Shown: positions 36,544 through 45,374, counted from the stretch's first letter. The stretch: DNA of 64,000 bases from Roseibacillus sp. (GCA_029242545.1 JAQWTV010000097.1:1-64000), one strand, 5' to 3'. Made by a program: numbers and translations. Notes: a model not told the origin generated them from the sequence alone.

Positions 36544-37824
36544 CTAGAGCTCTCCGCTTATCAGGTCCGACCATCGCTGTCTTTTTCTCGCAATTGAGTA
36601 ATCTGTGTCGTCTACGAGTATTTCAGCAGGGAGAGGCCGGGAGTTGTAGTTTGACGCCATGGTAAAGCTGTAGGCTCCCGCGCTCATGAGTGCGATCAGA
36701 TCGCCCTGTTGGAAATCAGCAATCCTCCGGTCTTGGCAAAAGAAGTCTCCACTTTCACAAATTGGGCCGACTACGTCTCCGAGCACAGTGCTTTCTGATT
36801 GGCGCTCGAAGATGGGAACGATTTCATGGTGGCCCTCGTAGAGCGCAGGCCGAATCAGGTCATTCATCCCGGCATCCACAATCTTGAAGGTCTTGGCGCT
36901 ACCCTTCTTTTCATAGAGGCAGGAGGTAAGTAGAACCCCTGCGTTCCCGGACATATAACGTCCTGGTTCAAGGACTATTTTCATTTTGAGGAGTTCGAGA
37001 AGTGGGACTAGCTCCCGTGCATAAACATCAGGCGAGAGGGGAGGGTTTTCGTGCTCGCTCCACCAGCTCGATGGTCCCGAGGCAAGCGCTTCCTCGTAGA
37101 CGATGCCGATCCCACCACCGATCGAGAAGAATTCGATGCCGTATTTCTGCTGTAGCTCCTGCACCAGTGGGATAACTCGTTTTACTGCCTCGACGAAGGG
37201 AGATACGTTGGTGAGTTGTGAGCCAATGTGCATCTGGATGCCTCTGATGCTAATATGAGGGAGCTTGGATGCTCTCTCGTAGACCTTTATGGTTTCCTCG
37301 TAATCGATTCCGAATTTGTTTTCTGCCTTCCCTGTTGAAATATATTTGTGGGTTTGAGCATCTACATTCGGATTTATTCGCACCGCAACGGGAGCCGTGC
37401 GCGAGAGTGATTCGGCCACTCTGTTTATGAATTCGAGCTCAGCGAGAGACTCTATATTGAAACAGTGTATGCCCTGCTCCAGAGCGTAGGTTATTTCCTC
37501 AGCGGTTTTTCCGACGCCTGCGAAAGAGCAGCGTCCCGGATCTCCGCCAGCCTTTATTACGCGAAATAATTCTCCTCCTGAAACAATATCAAATCCGCTC
37601 CCCAGTTCAGCCAGCAGGTTGAGGACAGAGAGGTTCGAGTTGGCTTTGACGGCAAAAGCGATGTGATGGTCGAGGTCGCCGAGTGCCTTATTAAGTCTCT
37701 CGTAATTGTCCCGGAGCGTCTGAGACGAGTAGACGTAAAGAGGGGTTCCATGATCCTGGGCGAGAGTCTGAAGGTTGACTCCCTCGCAGTGGAGAGTTCC
37801 TTGATGATATTTGAACTGATGCAT
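36544..37824 (-). CDS. lysA: Diaminopimelate decarboxylase
   Basis: Removes CO2 from meso-diaminopimelate to give L-lysine, the last step of lysine synthesis, with PLP. 426 residues from ATG 37824-37822. A TTG at 37857 would add 11 residues that do not fit the family. K60 in FAVKAN is the PLP lysine. SFAGVGKTAEEI, MHIGSQLTNVSPF, IGGGIGI, LEPGRYM and GPICESGDFF are the family motifs (Cys of CESGDFF is the catalytic residue from the partner subunit). Fold-type III alanine-racemase-like barrel plus C-terminal beta domain. Cytoplasmic homodimer. Convergent with the enolase-type gene; no other lysine genes nearby. Confidence 0.95.
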   Translation of the reverse strand: MHQFKYHQGTLHCEGVNLQTLAQDHGTPLYVYSSQTLRDNYERLNKALGDLDHHIAFAVKANSNLSVLNLLAELGSGFDIVSGGELFRVIKAGGDPGRCSFAGVGKTAEEITYALEQGIHCFNIESLAELEFINRVAESLSRTAPVAVRINPNVDAQTHKYISTGKAENKFGIDYEETIKVYERASKLPHISIRGIQMHIGSQLTNVSPFVEAVKRVIPLVQELQQKYGIEFFSIGGGIGIVYEEALASGPSSWWSEHENPPLSPDVYARELVPLLELLKMKIVLEPGRYMSGNAGVLLTSCLYEKKGSAKTFKIVDAGMNDLIRPALYEGHHEIVPIFERQSESTVLGDVVGPICESGDFFCQDRRIADFQQGDLIALMSAGAYSFTMASNYNSRPLPAEILVDDTDYSIARKRQRWSDLISGEL

Positions 37825-37918
37825 TGAAAGGGTGTTCGAGTCTGTCCGGGGAAGCAATAGCCTAGAAAATGCTGAGGCCGACAGGCCAAAAGCTAGGAAA
37901 TGCCCGGTATTTTGCGGG

Positions 37919-39196
37919 CTACTCGACTCGAAAGGAGCGCGTGCGTCGACCGAAAAAGTCTTCAGCGACAGCCTTCCCCTTGATGTTTAGAAGCTTGGTT
38001 TTGAATCCGGAGGCAAGCCATACGTGAGCGAAGAATCCAGGTCTCCGGTCCGGTTGGGGAGGAAGAACTACGACCGAAATAACCTGTTTTCCAAGTGTGA
38101 TTCTATAAACGCGGTTCGGGGGAAGGGTAATGCGGTTACGAACATTCATTCTTGTCAGGTGCCCATTACTCCGTTGAACGATATGGGTTCCATCTTCGAT
38201 GGGTCTCGTGTTGGTTCGCATTCGGGAGCCAGGAAATCCGATGCCGCGGTATTCAGTCTCAAGAATAAGGTCTTCCCCTCCGGAGATCTCGAGATTCCCT
38301 CTAAGATCCAGGTCGAGGTAGACTGTGTCGGGGAGAGGTCCTTCGGTATCATCGAGTATGGGATTTGTGGAGGTTCCTGAAGATGGAAAGCCGAGGCATA
38401 TGATTCCAGTAACGGAGAGGAGGCTGAGAAGAATTCCAAAGGAAGCCCATCGGGGAAGAAGGATTACTGTTTTCTCCGGGGGCTTTGAACGAGTCCCTCG
38501 GTGGAGGCCGAGGATCTGAAAGACTCCCGCGGAGCAGAGCCATGAAAGAGCCGCAGATAAAAGGATGTCTCCGGCGAAACAGGTCCCCTGAACCATGCAA
38601 GCAATTCCTATTGCAATCCCGTAGATGCTAGAGCCCAGAATTATACCAGCACCCAACTTTTTTCTGCCACGGCGAAGCATTAGAAGTCCTATTCCAAAAA
38701 AATAGAACCCTGTTGAGGCGAGTCCACCTCCATGGAAATGTCCTGTGCTGGTGGGGGTTGACCCTATGATCCGTTTAAATTCCTGCGTGCCACCGAGCGT
38801 GATTATTTCAAAGGGTTGGGGTCTGCCCCAGATTTGTTCGAAGAGTGTTCCTGTTAACAGGGCTGGACCGAGGATGAGAGTAAGAATGAGGAATAGAGCA
38901 AGCTTTCGATGTGGAGCAAATTTAGGTCGCATGAAACCAAGCGCTAGGACAGATAGTGCAATGGTAGCGGTTAAGATGGCTGGGAAGGCAGAGAAGCGGT
39001 GGATATGAGGCCAGGGCAACTCCCTGGAGAAAGTCCAAAGCTGTGCTTTCTCATTATAGAGCCGGCTACTGATATCCAGGTCCAGATCGCCGAGGGCAAA
39101 GGGAAGAATCGCTCCGATGGATACCATTATCGGAAGGCAGTAGAGAGCGATGAGCCAGCGTGTGTTCACAGGAAGAGCGGGAATATTAACGAACAA
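37919..39196 (-). CDS. PAP2-like membrane protein lacking catalytic residues
   Basis: 425 residues. The N-terminal half has about six transmembrane helices with a PAP2/LpxE-type layout, including GTLFEQIWGRPQPFEI (motif 1). Where active members have SGHAS, this protein reads GGGLASTGFYF. Where they have R-x-x-x-G-x-H-F, it reads CMVQGTCFAGDIL. Thus the motif 2 His and the motif 3 Arg and His are replaced, and phosphatase activity is doubtful. After a seventh helix (about residue 250) comes a soluble C-terminal domain of about 150 residues with no recognised family. The role may be binding rather than hydrolysis of an isoprenoid or lipid phosphate; this is inference. Confidence 0.75.
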   Translation of the reverse strand: MFVNIPALPVNTRWLIALYCLPIMVSIGAILPFALGDLDLDISSRLYNEKAQLWTFSRELPWPHIHRFSAFPAILTATIALSVLALGFMRPKFAPHRKLALFLILTLILGPALLTGTLFEQIWGRPQPFEIITLGGTQEFKRIIGSTPTSTGHFHGGGLASTGFYFFGIGLLMLRRGRKKLGAGIILGSSIYGIAIGIACMVQGTCFAGDILLSAALSWLCSAGVFQILGLHRGTRSKPPEKTVILLPRWASFGILLSLLSVTGIICLGFPSSGTSTNPILDDTEGPLPDTVYLDLDLRGNLEISGGEDLILETEYRGIGFPGSRMRTNTRPIEDGTHIVQRSNGHLTRMNVRNRITLPPNRVYRITLGKQVISVVVLPPQPDRRPGFFAHVWLASGFKTKLLNIKGKAVAEDFFGRRTRSFRVE

Positions 39197-39262
39197 ATTA
39201 TCTCCAGTGAAGCTCTCCGTCCAACGTTTCCCTCATTCAGCAGGATACAAGAGTCTGAGCTT

Positions 39263-39511
39263 TCAGTGTAGAAGTGCACATTCCTGCTTTCCTGCATCGG
39301 ATAAAAGGTCATGAGCCCAAAACGTTCCCAGTTTTTTTAATTGGAGAATTATCAGTAATAGAGCCCCTCCATTATATGCCAAGCGATTGAACGTCTGGTA
39401 GATCTGATAAGCAAGCCACGTGATAAAATCTTGGGTATGACCACTCAGCCAGACATCCTCAAGCTCCTCCGCTGTTCCGGCGGGCAGGTTTTGAGTTGGC
39501 TTGGGAATCAT
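39263..39511 (-). CDS. Small hypothetical protein (82 aa), uncertain
   Basis: A frame of 82 codons between glnA and the PAP2-like gene, on the same strand. It has an acidic start (PAGTAEELEDVWLSGHTQDF), an aromatic middle and one hydrophobic stretch (GGALLLIILQL). There is no clear ribosome-binding site and I recognise no family. It begins 22 bp after the glnA terminator hairpin, so it would need its own promoter. It may be a chance frame. Confidence 0.3.
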   Translation of the reverse strand: MIPKPTQNLPAGTAEELEDVWLSGHTQDFITWLAYQIYQTFNRLAYNGGALLLIILQLKKLGTFWAHDLLSDAGKQECALLH

Positions 39512-39532
39512 GCCAAAGTTTCAGGAGGAACC

Positions 39533-39564
39533 GAAAACGGCCAACCTCGTGAGAGGTTGGCCGT
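39533..39564 (-). terminator. Rho-independent terminator of glnA
   Basis: A perfect 12-bp inverted repeat ACGGCCAACCTC (39537-39548) / GAGGTTGGCCGT (39553-39564) with a 4-base loop. On the minus strand it is followed by TTTTCGG. It lies 26 bp downstream of the glnA stop. Confidence 0.9.
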
Positions 39565-39590
39565 ATAAAACAATCTGAATGATGGGTGGT

Positions 39591-40607
39591 CTACGCGTCA
39601 GTGGGAACTGTGGCGATAGTCTGGAGAATCCTGCTAGCAATCGCGTAGGGGTCTCCCTGTGAGTTAGGTCTGCGATCCTCAAGATAGCCCTTGTAATCAT
39701 CTTTCACGAAGGCATGGGGAACTCGAACGGAGGCTCCCCGATCCGCGATGCCATAGGAGAACTTGTCGATGGACTGCGTTTCATGAAGACCAGTTAGACG
39801 CAGATGGTTTTCGGGTCCGTAGACTGCGATATGCTCTTCGCAATGGAGCTCAAAGGCTGCCATGAGGGCTTCGAAGTATTTCTTGCCACCTGTTTCACGC
39901 AGGTGGGTGGTGGAGAAGTTTGAATGCATTCCAGATCCATTCCAGTCCCCGGCGAGTGGCTTGCAGTGCCAATCGACGTCTACTCCGTATTCTTCGCAAA
40001 GGCGAAGAAGTAGGAATCGCGCGACCCAGACATCGTCTGCAGCTTTCTTTGATCCTTTTCCGAAGACCTGAAATTCCCATTGTCCCTTGGCGACCTCGGC
40101 ATTAATGCCTTCATGGTTGATACCCGCATGCAGGCATTGCCAGAGATGTTCCTCGGTAATCTGCCGTCCAAGAGCAGACACATTCTTGAAGCCAACACCG
40201 CAGTAGTACTCACCCTGAGGTTCAGGATACCCTTCCGAGGGAAAGCCGATAGGAGCCCCGTTCTGGGTGAGGAAATATTCCTGCTCAAAGCCGAACCAAG
40301 CACCCTCATCGTCGAGGATGGTTGCGCGGGTGTTTGATGGGTGGGGATCTCCATTCGGGAGCATGACCTCGCACATCACCAAAGCCTGGTTCGAGTTCGT
40401 GCTATCGGGGTAAACTGCTACCGGTTTCAGGACGCAGTCAGAGTCACTCCCGTCAGCCTGCTGGGTAGAGCTGCCATCAAAGCCCCATTCGGGAAGGTCA
40501 GCAACTTCCGGGAAGGAATCAAATTCCTTGATACAGCATTTAGTCCGGAGATTGGGGACGGGCGAATAGCCGTCCAGCCAGATGTAATCCAATTTGTATT
40601 TTGCCAT
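39591..40607 (-). CDS. glnA: Glutamine synthetase, type II (eukaryotic-like)
   Basis: Forms glutamine from glutamate, ammonium and ATP. 338 residues, which is the short GSII/GlnII length rather than the about 470 of GSI. The beta-grasp start is MAKYKLDYIWLDGYSPVPNL, followed by the GSII signature LPEWGFDGSSTQQADGSDSD. Metal/substrate motifs are AWFGFEQEYF, NAEVAKGQWEFQ, the glutamate-binding DWNGSGMHSNFST and the ATP-site region RGASVRVP. There is no GSI-type adenylylation loop, so control differs from enterobacterial GlnA. A monocistronic unit ended by the hairpin at 39533-39564. Cytoplasmic oligomer. Confidence 0.95.
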   Translation of the reverse strand: MAKYKLDYIWLDGYSPVPNLRTKCCIKEFDSFPEVADLPEWGFDGSSTQQADGSDSDCVLKPVAVYPDSTNSNQALVMCEVMLPNGDPHPSNTRATILDDEGAWFGFEQEYFLTQNGAPIGFPSEGYPEPQGEYYCGVGFKNVSALGRQITEEHLWQCLHAGINHEGINAEVAKGQWEFQVFGKGSKKAADDVWVARFLLLRLCEEYGVDVDWHCKPLAGDWNGSGMHSNFSTTHLRETGGKKYFEALMAAFELHCEEHIAVYGPENHLRLTGLHETQSIDKFSYGIADRGASVRVPHAFVKDDYKGYLEDRRPNSQGDPYAIASRILQTIATVPTDA

Positions 40608-40647
40608 TGTCGTGTTCTAGTGGTTCTGCGTTCCGAGCCTTTATTTT

Positions 40648-40669
40648 AGGCCCCTCCTAGGAAGGGCCT
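40648..40669 (-). other. Inverted repeat upstream of glnA
   Basis: AGGCCC (40648-40653) and GGGCCT (40664-40669) flank TCC/GGA, giving a near-perfect hairpin with one mismatch, 40 bp upstream of the glnA start. There is no T-run on either strand, so it is not a simple terminator. It could be an operator or leader structure. Confidence 0.3.
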
Positions 40670-40745
40670 CTGTCGGTTGGCTCCGGAGACACCCTGTTGC
40701 AGCAGGGGCTGTGCCAAGCTGAGTGAAATTTTCCAGTGGAAAAGC

Positions 40746-42080
40746 TCAAAGTTCGGCAATATCCGCAACGATCAGGGTCGCGTCATCTACGCTGCTATTT
40801 TCCCGTGCCCGTTGCAGGACTTGAAAACTGCATTCTTTGGCCTCTGCCGAGGAGGAAAGTTCGGCTGCGAAGCCTCTTTCCCAGAGCCCGTCGGTGATCC
40901 CGTCTGTGCAGAGTATCAGGCGATCCCCACTGAGGAGAGGATGGAATTCAATCTGAGGCTGGATGTTGGGATGCCCGCCGCCGAGGGCGTCCGATAGCGC
41001 ACTCCTGCGAGGATGTGTCCGGTAGACGTATTCGGTGATGTCTCCTCGTTTCCATTCCGCCCATACGTGAGAGTGGTCTCTCGTCAGCTGGGTTGTTTTC
41101 CCTGAACGCTGAAGATAGAGCCTGGAATCTCCGATATGCGCGAACGATAGTCCTCCCGGGGCGAGCCAGACGAGGGTAAGAGTAGCGCCCATTCCTTTGA
41201 GGGATGGCTCCTGCGCGGCTAGGTCATTCAATCCGCTGTGCGCTTCGCGCATCAGTCGGCCGAGGGCTGTTGCCCTGCAGTCTTCGGTTGCTTCCTGCAG
41301 GGTCTGATACAGTTCGGCCGAATTTCGTTTGACCCACGAAAGAACCAGTCTCGAGGCAAGTTCTCCAGCCGAGCCTCCACCCATGCCATCGGAGACGGCA
41401 AGGACGAGGTGAGAGGGCTGCAGGAGAGCTTCGCCGTGCGCTTCGTGTTTTTTAGCGCGTTGAGGTCCAAGCTCGAGAGCAAGGAATGCATCGTCATTTG
41501 ATTCGCGAAGCGTTCCACCTTCGGATCTCGAGGACCAGTTAACCCGCCATACTTCGCGGGTCCTGTATTGGGCTTTGGCTGGTTCAGGAAGGAGGGTGGC
41601 AAGTTCGAAGTCGATCAGGCAGAAACGCCCTAACTGCTGGCAGTAAGTGATATTTCGAGGCTCAGGATCATCATGGCGAACTCCGTATTCACTCTCGAGG
41701 TCGGCGAAAAGCGCGTCTGATTTAGGGCGTGAAATATCTGGTGCTGGTCGGCCACAGTTGGTCGTGACGATGTAATGCTGCTCTAGATGATGCTCGAGGA
41801 GTCGGGGTACATACGGGCAGGATCTGGTCTCGAGGGCCCGGAGAATTCGGACCTCATTTTCGCATCGTTGGGCTTTCTCGTGTCCCCGGAACGTCTTGTG
41901 GACGTTGCCCTTGAAATCAATGCGAACGTGAGACCGGATGCCATCCTTTAGATCTTTCAATTCACCAAAGTGAAACCGGATCGCGTGGCCAGCGGAAGGT
42001 GAAAATCGGGGAAGATCATCTTTTCCGTCCAAGCCAAGAGATTGCCTCCTTCTCAGGAGTCGTAAACTTTTCTCTGTCAA
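40746..42080 (-). CDS. Fusion of a kinase-like domain and a PP2C-type phosphatase
   Basis: 444 residues if started at TTG 42080; a TTG at 42032, 12 bases after an AAGGAGG, is an alternative. There is no ATG near. Residues about 40-165 form a compact protein-kinase-like core: K62 (VHKTF), E75 (ENEVRIL), a catalytic-loop-like HDDPEPRN (136-143) and IDFE (D157). Residues about 190-444 form a PP2C domain with RESNDDAF, VSDGMGGGSAGELAS, GMGATLTLVWL, HIGDSRLYL, LILCTDGITDG and DDATLIV, so the metal-binding Asp residues are intact. Kinase and phosphatase in one chain suggest a self-contained phosphorylation switch. Divergent from rex by 55 bp. Cytoplasmic. Confidence 0.85.
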   Translation of the reverse strand: MTEKSLRLLRRRQSLGLDGKDDLPRFSPSAGHAIRFHFGELKDLKDGIRSHVRIDFKGNVHKTFRGHEKAQRCENEVRILRALETRSCPYVPRLLEHHLEQHYIVTTNCGRPAPDISRPKSDALFADLESEYGVRHDDPEPRNITYCQQLGRFCLIDFELATLLPEPAKAQYRTREVWRVNWSSRSEGGTLRESNDDAFLALELGPQRAKKHEAHGEALLQPSHLVLAVSDGMGGGSAGELASRLVLSWVKRNSAELYQTLQEATEDCRATALGRLMREAHSGLNDLAAQEPSLKGMGATLTLVWLAPGGLSFAHIGDSRLYLQRSGKTTQLTRDHSHVWAEWKRGDITEYVYRTHPRRSALSDALGGGHPNIQPQIEFHPLLSGDRLILCTDGITDGLWERGFAAELSSSAEAKECSFQVLQRARENSSVDDATLIVADIAEL

Positions 42081-42135
42081 AGTCTAGGGATCCTGTCCTT
42101 GACCTCCTGAGTTTGGGCATGGACCCTGAGTTGTA

Positions 42136-42780
42136 GTGGACAAGGTTGAAATACCGAAGAAGGCAATTTACCGACTTTCAATTTACCAGCGCTGTTTGAG
42201 TAAGCTGCAGGAAAACGGGATGGAGACGGTAAGCTCCTCTGCGTTAGCTGGTGCAGCAGGCGTTAAGCCCGCCCAGCTTCGCAAGGATCTGACTTATTTT
42301 GGACAATTTGGAACCCGGGGGCTCGGTTATTCCGTAGAGGAGCTTCGAGATGCTATCAGGGATGTTCTTGGCCGTGAGCATTTGCAACCGGTGGTGATGG
42401 TCGGAGCTGGAAACCTTGGAATTGCTTTGTTGAGGTATCGAGGCTTTGAGAAGGAAGGTTTCGAGGTCGTTGCAGCGTTCGATACCGAGCCAGAGGTCGT
42501 CATTGCGCGAGGAGTTTCAGTCCCGGTTCATGGTCACGATGAAGTTGTCAGCTTTATTTCTGACCACGGGGTTAAGCTCGCGGTTCTCTGCGTCCCTGGA
42601 GGCGTTGCGCAGGAGGTTGCCAATGAGCTGGTTGAAGCTGGAGTTCAGGGAATCCTCAATTTTTCACCTACTCTGCTTGAAGTGCCCGAGCCAGTTATGG
42701 TCAACAATGTGGATTTAGCCCTGGAACTCGAGAATCTCTCCTATTTTGTAACTCAGGGCAAAGAAGGCGAGGAGGATTAA
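42136..42780 (+). CDS. rex: Redox-sensing transcriptional repressor Rex
   Basis: 214 residues, GTG start. The N-terminal winged helix (about 1-75; AIYRLSIYQRCLSKLQ, VKPAQLRKDLTYFGQFGTRG) matches Rex. A Rossmann domain for NADH/NAD+ follows (VVMVGAGNLGIALLRYRGF), ending in a C-terminal swapped helix (NVDLALELENLSYFVTQ). In known systems Rex represses respiration and fermentation genes and is released when NADH/NAD+ rises. I see no perfect TTGTGA-N6-TCACAA operator in its own upstream region, so its targets here are unknown. Confidence 0.95.
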   Translation: MDKVEIPKKAIYRLSIYQRCLSKLQENGMETVSSSALAGAAGVKPAQLRKDLTYFGQFGTRGLGYSVEELRDAIRDVLGREHLQPVVMVGAGNLGIALLRYRGFEKEGFEVVAAFDTEPEVVIARGVSVPVHGHDEVVSFISDHGVKLAVLCVPGGVAQEVANELVEAGVQGILNFSPTLLEVPEPVMVNNVDLALELENLSYFVTQGKEGEED

Positions 42781-42882
42781 CGAGTGGTCTGCTGGGGTGT
42801 AAATCCAGTGATTATCCTATTTTCTTTCAAAAAGACCTAAGGATTCCGCCTCCCTTTCGTTTCCGAAACATGGTGTTTCAGT

Positions 42883-43428
42883 ATGGGCTCAAAACATTCA
42901 ATGGCTGAAACCCGTGAGAAATTTGTCGAGGAGGCACTCGCCCAGTACGAGGGTCCTTTGATTGGATACGCGATGGGCATAGTACATGATGTAGACCGGG
43001 CCAGAGACGTTGTTCAGGACACTTTTATTCGGTTGTACCAGCAAGACAGGGACAAAGTGGGGCGTGGGCTTAAAGCGTGGCTCTATACAGTCTGCCGAAA
43101 TCGAGCCCTCGATATTCTTCGGAAGGAGAAGAGGCTTGTGTTGGTGAACGATGACGAGCTGTTGAGCCGGAAGGAGACCGCAACCACGCCAGATCAGACG
43201 GCTGACTGGGACGAGCGCATTGCTCTGGTGATGACTACTCTGGAACGGATTCCCGATAACCAGCGGGAAGTGATCAGACTCAAATTTCAGCAGGAACTTT
43301 CCTATAAGGAGATCAGCGAAGCTACTGGGCTTGCGGTGGGCAATGTGGGATTTCTGCTCCACACCGGGTTGAAGCGCCTGCGGGCGCTTTTGCCGAAAGA
43401 CCTTCTGGAGAACGACCTTTCAAAGTGA
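42883..43428 (+). CDS. ECF-type RNA polymerase sigma factor
   Basis: 181 residues, ATG 42883. Region 2 (YEGPLIGYAMGIVHDVDRAR, DVVQDTFIRLYQQ, LKAWLYTVCRNRALDILR) and region 4 (LERIPDNQREVIRLKF, LSYKEISEATGLAVGNVGFL) are complete. Its TGA overlaps the ATG of the next gene (TGATG), giving translational coupling with an anti-sigma-like membrane protein. It is a paralogue of the sigma factor at 12954-13550, with which it shares the VGNVG region 4 helix and the operon layout. Confidence 0.93.
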   Translation: MGSKHSMAETREKFVEEALAQYEGPLIGYAMGIVHDVDRARDVVQDTFIRLYQQDRDKVGRGLKAWLYTVCRNRALDILRKEKRLVLVNDDELLSRKETATTPDQTADWDERIALVMTTLERIPDNQREVIRLKFQQELSYKEISEATGLAVGNVGFLLHTGLKRLRALLPKDLLENDLSK

Positions 43429-44876
43429 TGAAACCTATCAACCACGAAGACCCTCGCTGGACGGACTTCGCTCTTGGCGAGCTCCCCGAGCATGAAATGG
43501 CCTCCCTTCGACGGATTGCGGCTAACGATGCTGCTGTGCAAGCTGCTCTTTCTGAGACCGATGAGCTTGCAGCACTGATGCGCGAGGGTTTTCGCTCTGA
43601 AGTATTAGAGCTTGGAGAGTCGAGACGGGAGGCTATCAGAAAAGCAGGCCGTATTCCTGCGCCGGAGAGCGTCGTTTCAATGCAGCCTCGGCGTCGAGAC
43701 TGGTTACGTCCGGCTGCCGTTGCTGCGGCAGCTGCTGGACTGGTTGGATGCTTTCTGTGGGTGATGCAGCAAATCCCGGTGGGAGAGGAAGACTCTATTG
43801 CGGCTTCCATTTCATCCGGTTCTAATGACAGGGAGGCCGTGCGAAGGCAGATCCTGCTGGGAAATGCTCCTCGAGCGACGAGGTCGACGGTAGGAGGATT
43901 GGGAGCTCGTCATGGTATGCTGGATGAAGAACTTCCCGTGATTCTTCCAGAGGTGCCGCGAGAATTTATCGAGGAGGAGTATCTTGCTCTGAAGGCGCTT
44001 TGGGATGAAAACCCAAAAGGGTTTGCTGAGGAAGTTCGGGCTGCCACCGAGAATGCTCAACTTTCTCTGCTTAGCCATATCGCCCCAATGGCGGATAATC
44101 CCTTCATATCGACTGAGGCGAAGCCTCAATCTGTTGTTCCAATGGTTTCAGGAACTGCGAGTTACCATGTGGTGGAAAGGTTCATCCGTGGTGAGATGAC
44201 ATTACCGCCGAGAGGAAGCGTGCGTATTGAAGAGTTAATCAACCACCTTTCCTACAGCGATGAAGGGGGGGCGAACGCCGACGGGATCAAGCTTTCTGTG
44301 GAAATTGCTTCCTGTCCATGGGACGAGGAATTGGCTCTCATGGGCGTTCTCTTACAAAACGAGTCTGACGAAGTTGTCGCCACTGAAGCAGACGTCATAT
44401 TGACCATGGATCCCGGTCTTGTGAGAAGTTATCGATTGATTGGGTATGCCGGCAGGGAAGATCCGGAGATCGGTGTTAATCATGGCCCTTCTACCGCCGG
44501 GCTCTCATCCGGAAGGTCAAACTATGTCCTCTATCAGATTCGTCCTCATGGCGAGGCAAGTAGAGACATAGAGAGGATCATGGCACGGGTGAGTCTTCGC
44601 ACGGGTCTCGCAGCCGAGGAATTGGTTGTTCCGGTAGCCTACCCACCGAAACAGTGGACGCTGGCCAGCAGTAACTTGAAGGCGGCGGTGGCCCTCTCTT
44701 CATGGGGTATGGTGCTGCGGCAGTCCCCCTTCGGGGGGCCTTTAACTCACTTCGACGTTAGCCGAATGGCGAGGGAGGCACTAGAGGGTGCGGACGCGTC
44801 GGAGCTCAAAAGGCGGGAGGCACTGCAGCTGATTCTCGATTCACTGCCTCTGTTTGAAATCGATTCCGGCTCCTAA
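43428..44876 (+). CDS. YfbK-like membrane protein without a VWA domain, probable anti-sigma partner
   Basis: 482 residues from ATG 43428. The GTG at 43425 is also possible. N-terminal about 90 residues: an anti-sigma-like helical part (WTDFALGELPEHEMASLRRI). Then one transmembrane helix (about 92-113). The outer part has the YfbK N-terminal signature (YHVVERFIRGEMTLPPRGSV RIEELINHLSY) and passes directly to the DUF3520-like C-terminal region (RSYRLIGYAGRED, GRSNYVLYQIRP, ALEGADASELKRREALQLI). The VWA domain that lies between these in YfbK and in the 8398-12957 paralogue is missing, and no MIDAS motif is seen. It likely senses an envelope signal and controls the coupled sigma factor. Confidence 0.8.
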   Translation: MKPINHEDPRWTDFALGELPEHEMASLRRIAANDAAVQAALSETDELAALMREGFRSEVLELGESRREAIRKAGRIPAPESVVSMQPRRRDWLRPAAVAAAAAGLVGCFLWVMQQIPVGEEDSIAASISSGSNDREAVRRQILLGNAPRATRSTVGGLGARHGMLDEELPVILPEVPREFIEEEYLALKALWDENPKGFAEEVRAATENAQLSLLSHIAPMADNPFISTEAKPQSVVPMVSGTASYHVVERFIRGEMTLPPRGSVRIEELINHLSYSDEGGANADGIKLSVEIASCPWDEELALMGVLLQNESDEVVATEADVILTMDPGLVRSYRLIGYAGREDPEIGVNHGPSTAGLSSGRSNYVLYQIRPHGEASRDIERIMARVSLRTGLAAEELVVPVAYPPKQWTLASSNLKAAVALSSWGMVLRQSPFGGPLTHFDVSRMAREALEGADASELKRREALQLILDSLPLFEIDSGS

Positions 44877-44954
44877 GAGGTTTTCGGGAGCAGGATTGCC
44901 TGCCCGGGATTGAATTCAGGGAGTGTTTTGCTAACTTCACAGTGGATTTTCCTG

Positions 44955-45374
44955 ATGAGACGAATTTTACGTGTGAGAGTGCTACTGATAGTTGTGTCTA
45001 TGCTTGGGCTGGCTGCAGGAATAACGGTATGGGTAAAAACTCGTTCAGCGGGTCCGAGCTATGAGTCAACTTTCGTGGAATTTATCTGGCTGGCCTACCC
45101 CGGAGGAGGCTCTCTGACTGCGTTTCGAGCAAAAGGAGATCAAATTGATTCGATCCTTCGTGAGCGGAAGGCGGGCTATTTGGCTGGGTTCACCAGTAGG
45201 GGGGATCCTCCGGAGATCGTTGAGGTAGAATTGGCCGTCGATCTGGATCTCGAGGCAGGGAAAAGGCTTATTGAAGAATTTACAGCGCTGGGAATCGTTC
45301 CTAAGGATGTTGAAATTTCAGCGGGCACTTACCCGCGGGCAGATCTTCTAGAGGCGCGAGACGCCGGTCGGTAG
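44955..45374 (+). CDS. Small membrane-anchored protein of unknown function
   Basis: 139 residues from ATG 44955, chosen because the N-terminal helix (RRILRVRVLLIVVSMLGLAA) follows directly. A TTG at 44910 would add 15 residues. After the anchor come about 110 soluble residues (STFVEFIWLAYPGGGSLTAF RAKGDQIDSIL, GKRLIEEFTALGIVPKDVEI). I recognise no family. Located 78 bp after the YfbK-like gene on the same strand, so it may belong to that operon. Confidence 0.65.
   Translation: MRRILRVRVLLIVVSMLGLAAGITVWVKTRSAGPSYESTFVEFIWLAYPGGGSLTAFRAKGDQIDSILRERKAGYLAGFTSRGDPPEIVEVELAVDLDLEAGKRLIEEFTALGIVPKDVEISAGTYPRADLLEARDAGR

Noticed and set aside
40648-40669. Terminator after the kinase-PP2C gene
   Set aside because: The hairpin has no T-run on the minus strand; kept only as an inverted repeat near glnA.
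42081-42135. Rex operator in the rex/PP2C intergenic region
   Set aside because: No TTGTGA-N6-TCACAA or close variant is visible.
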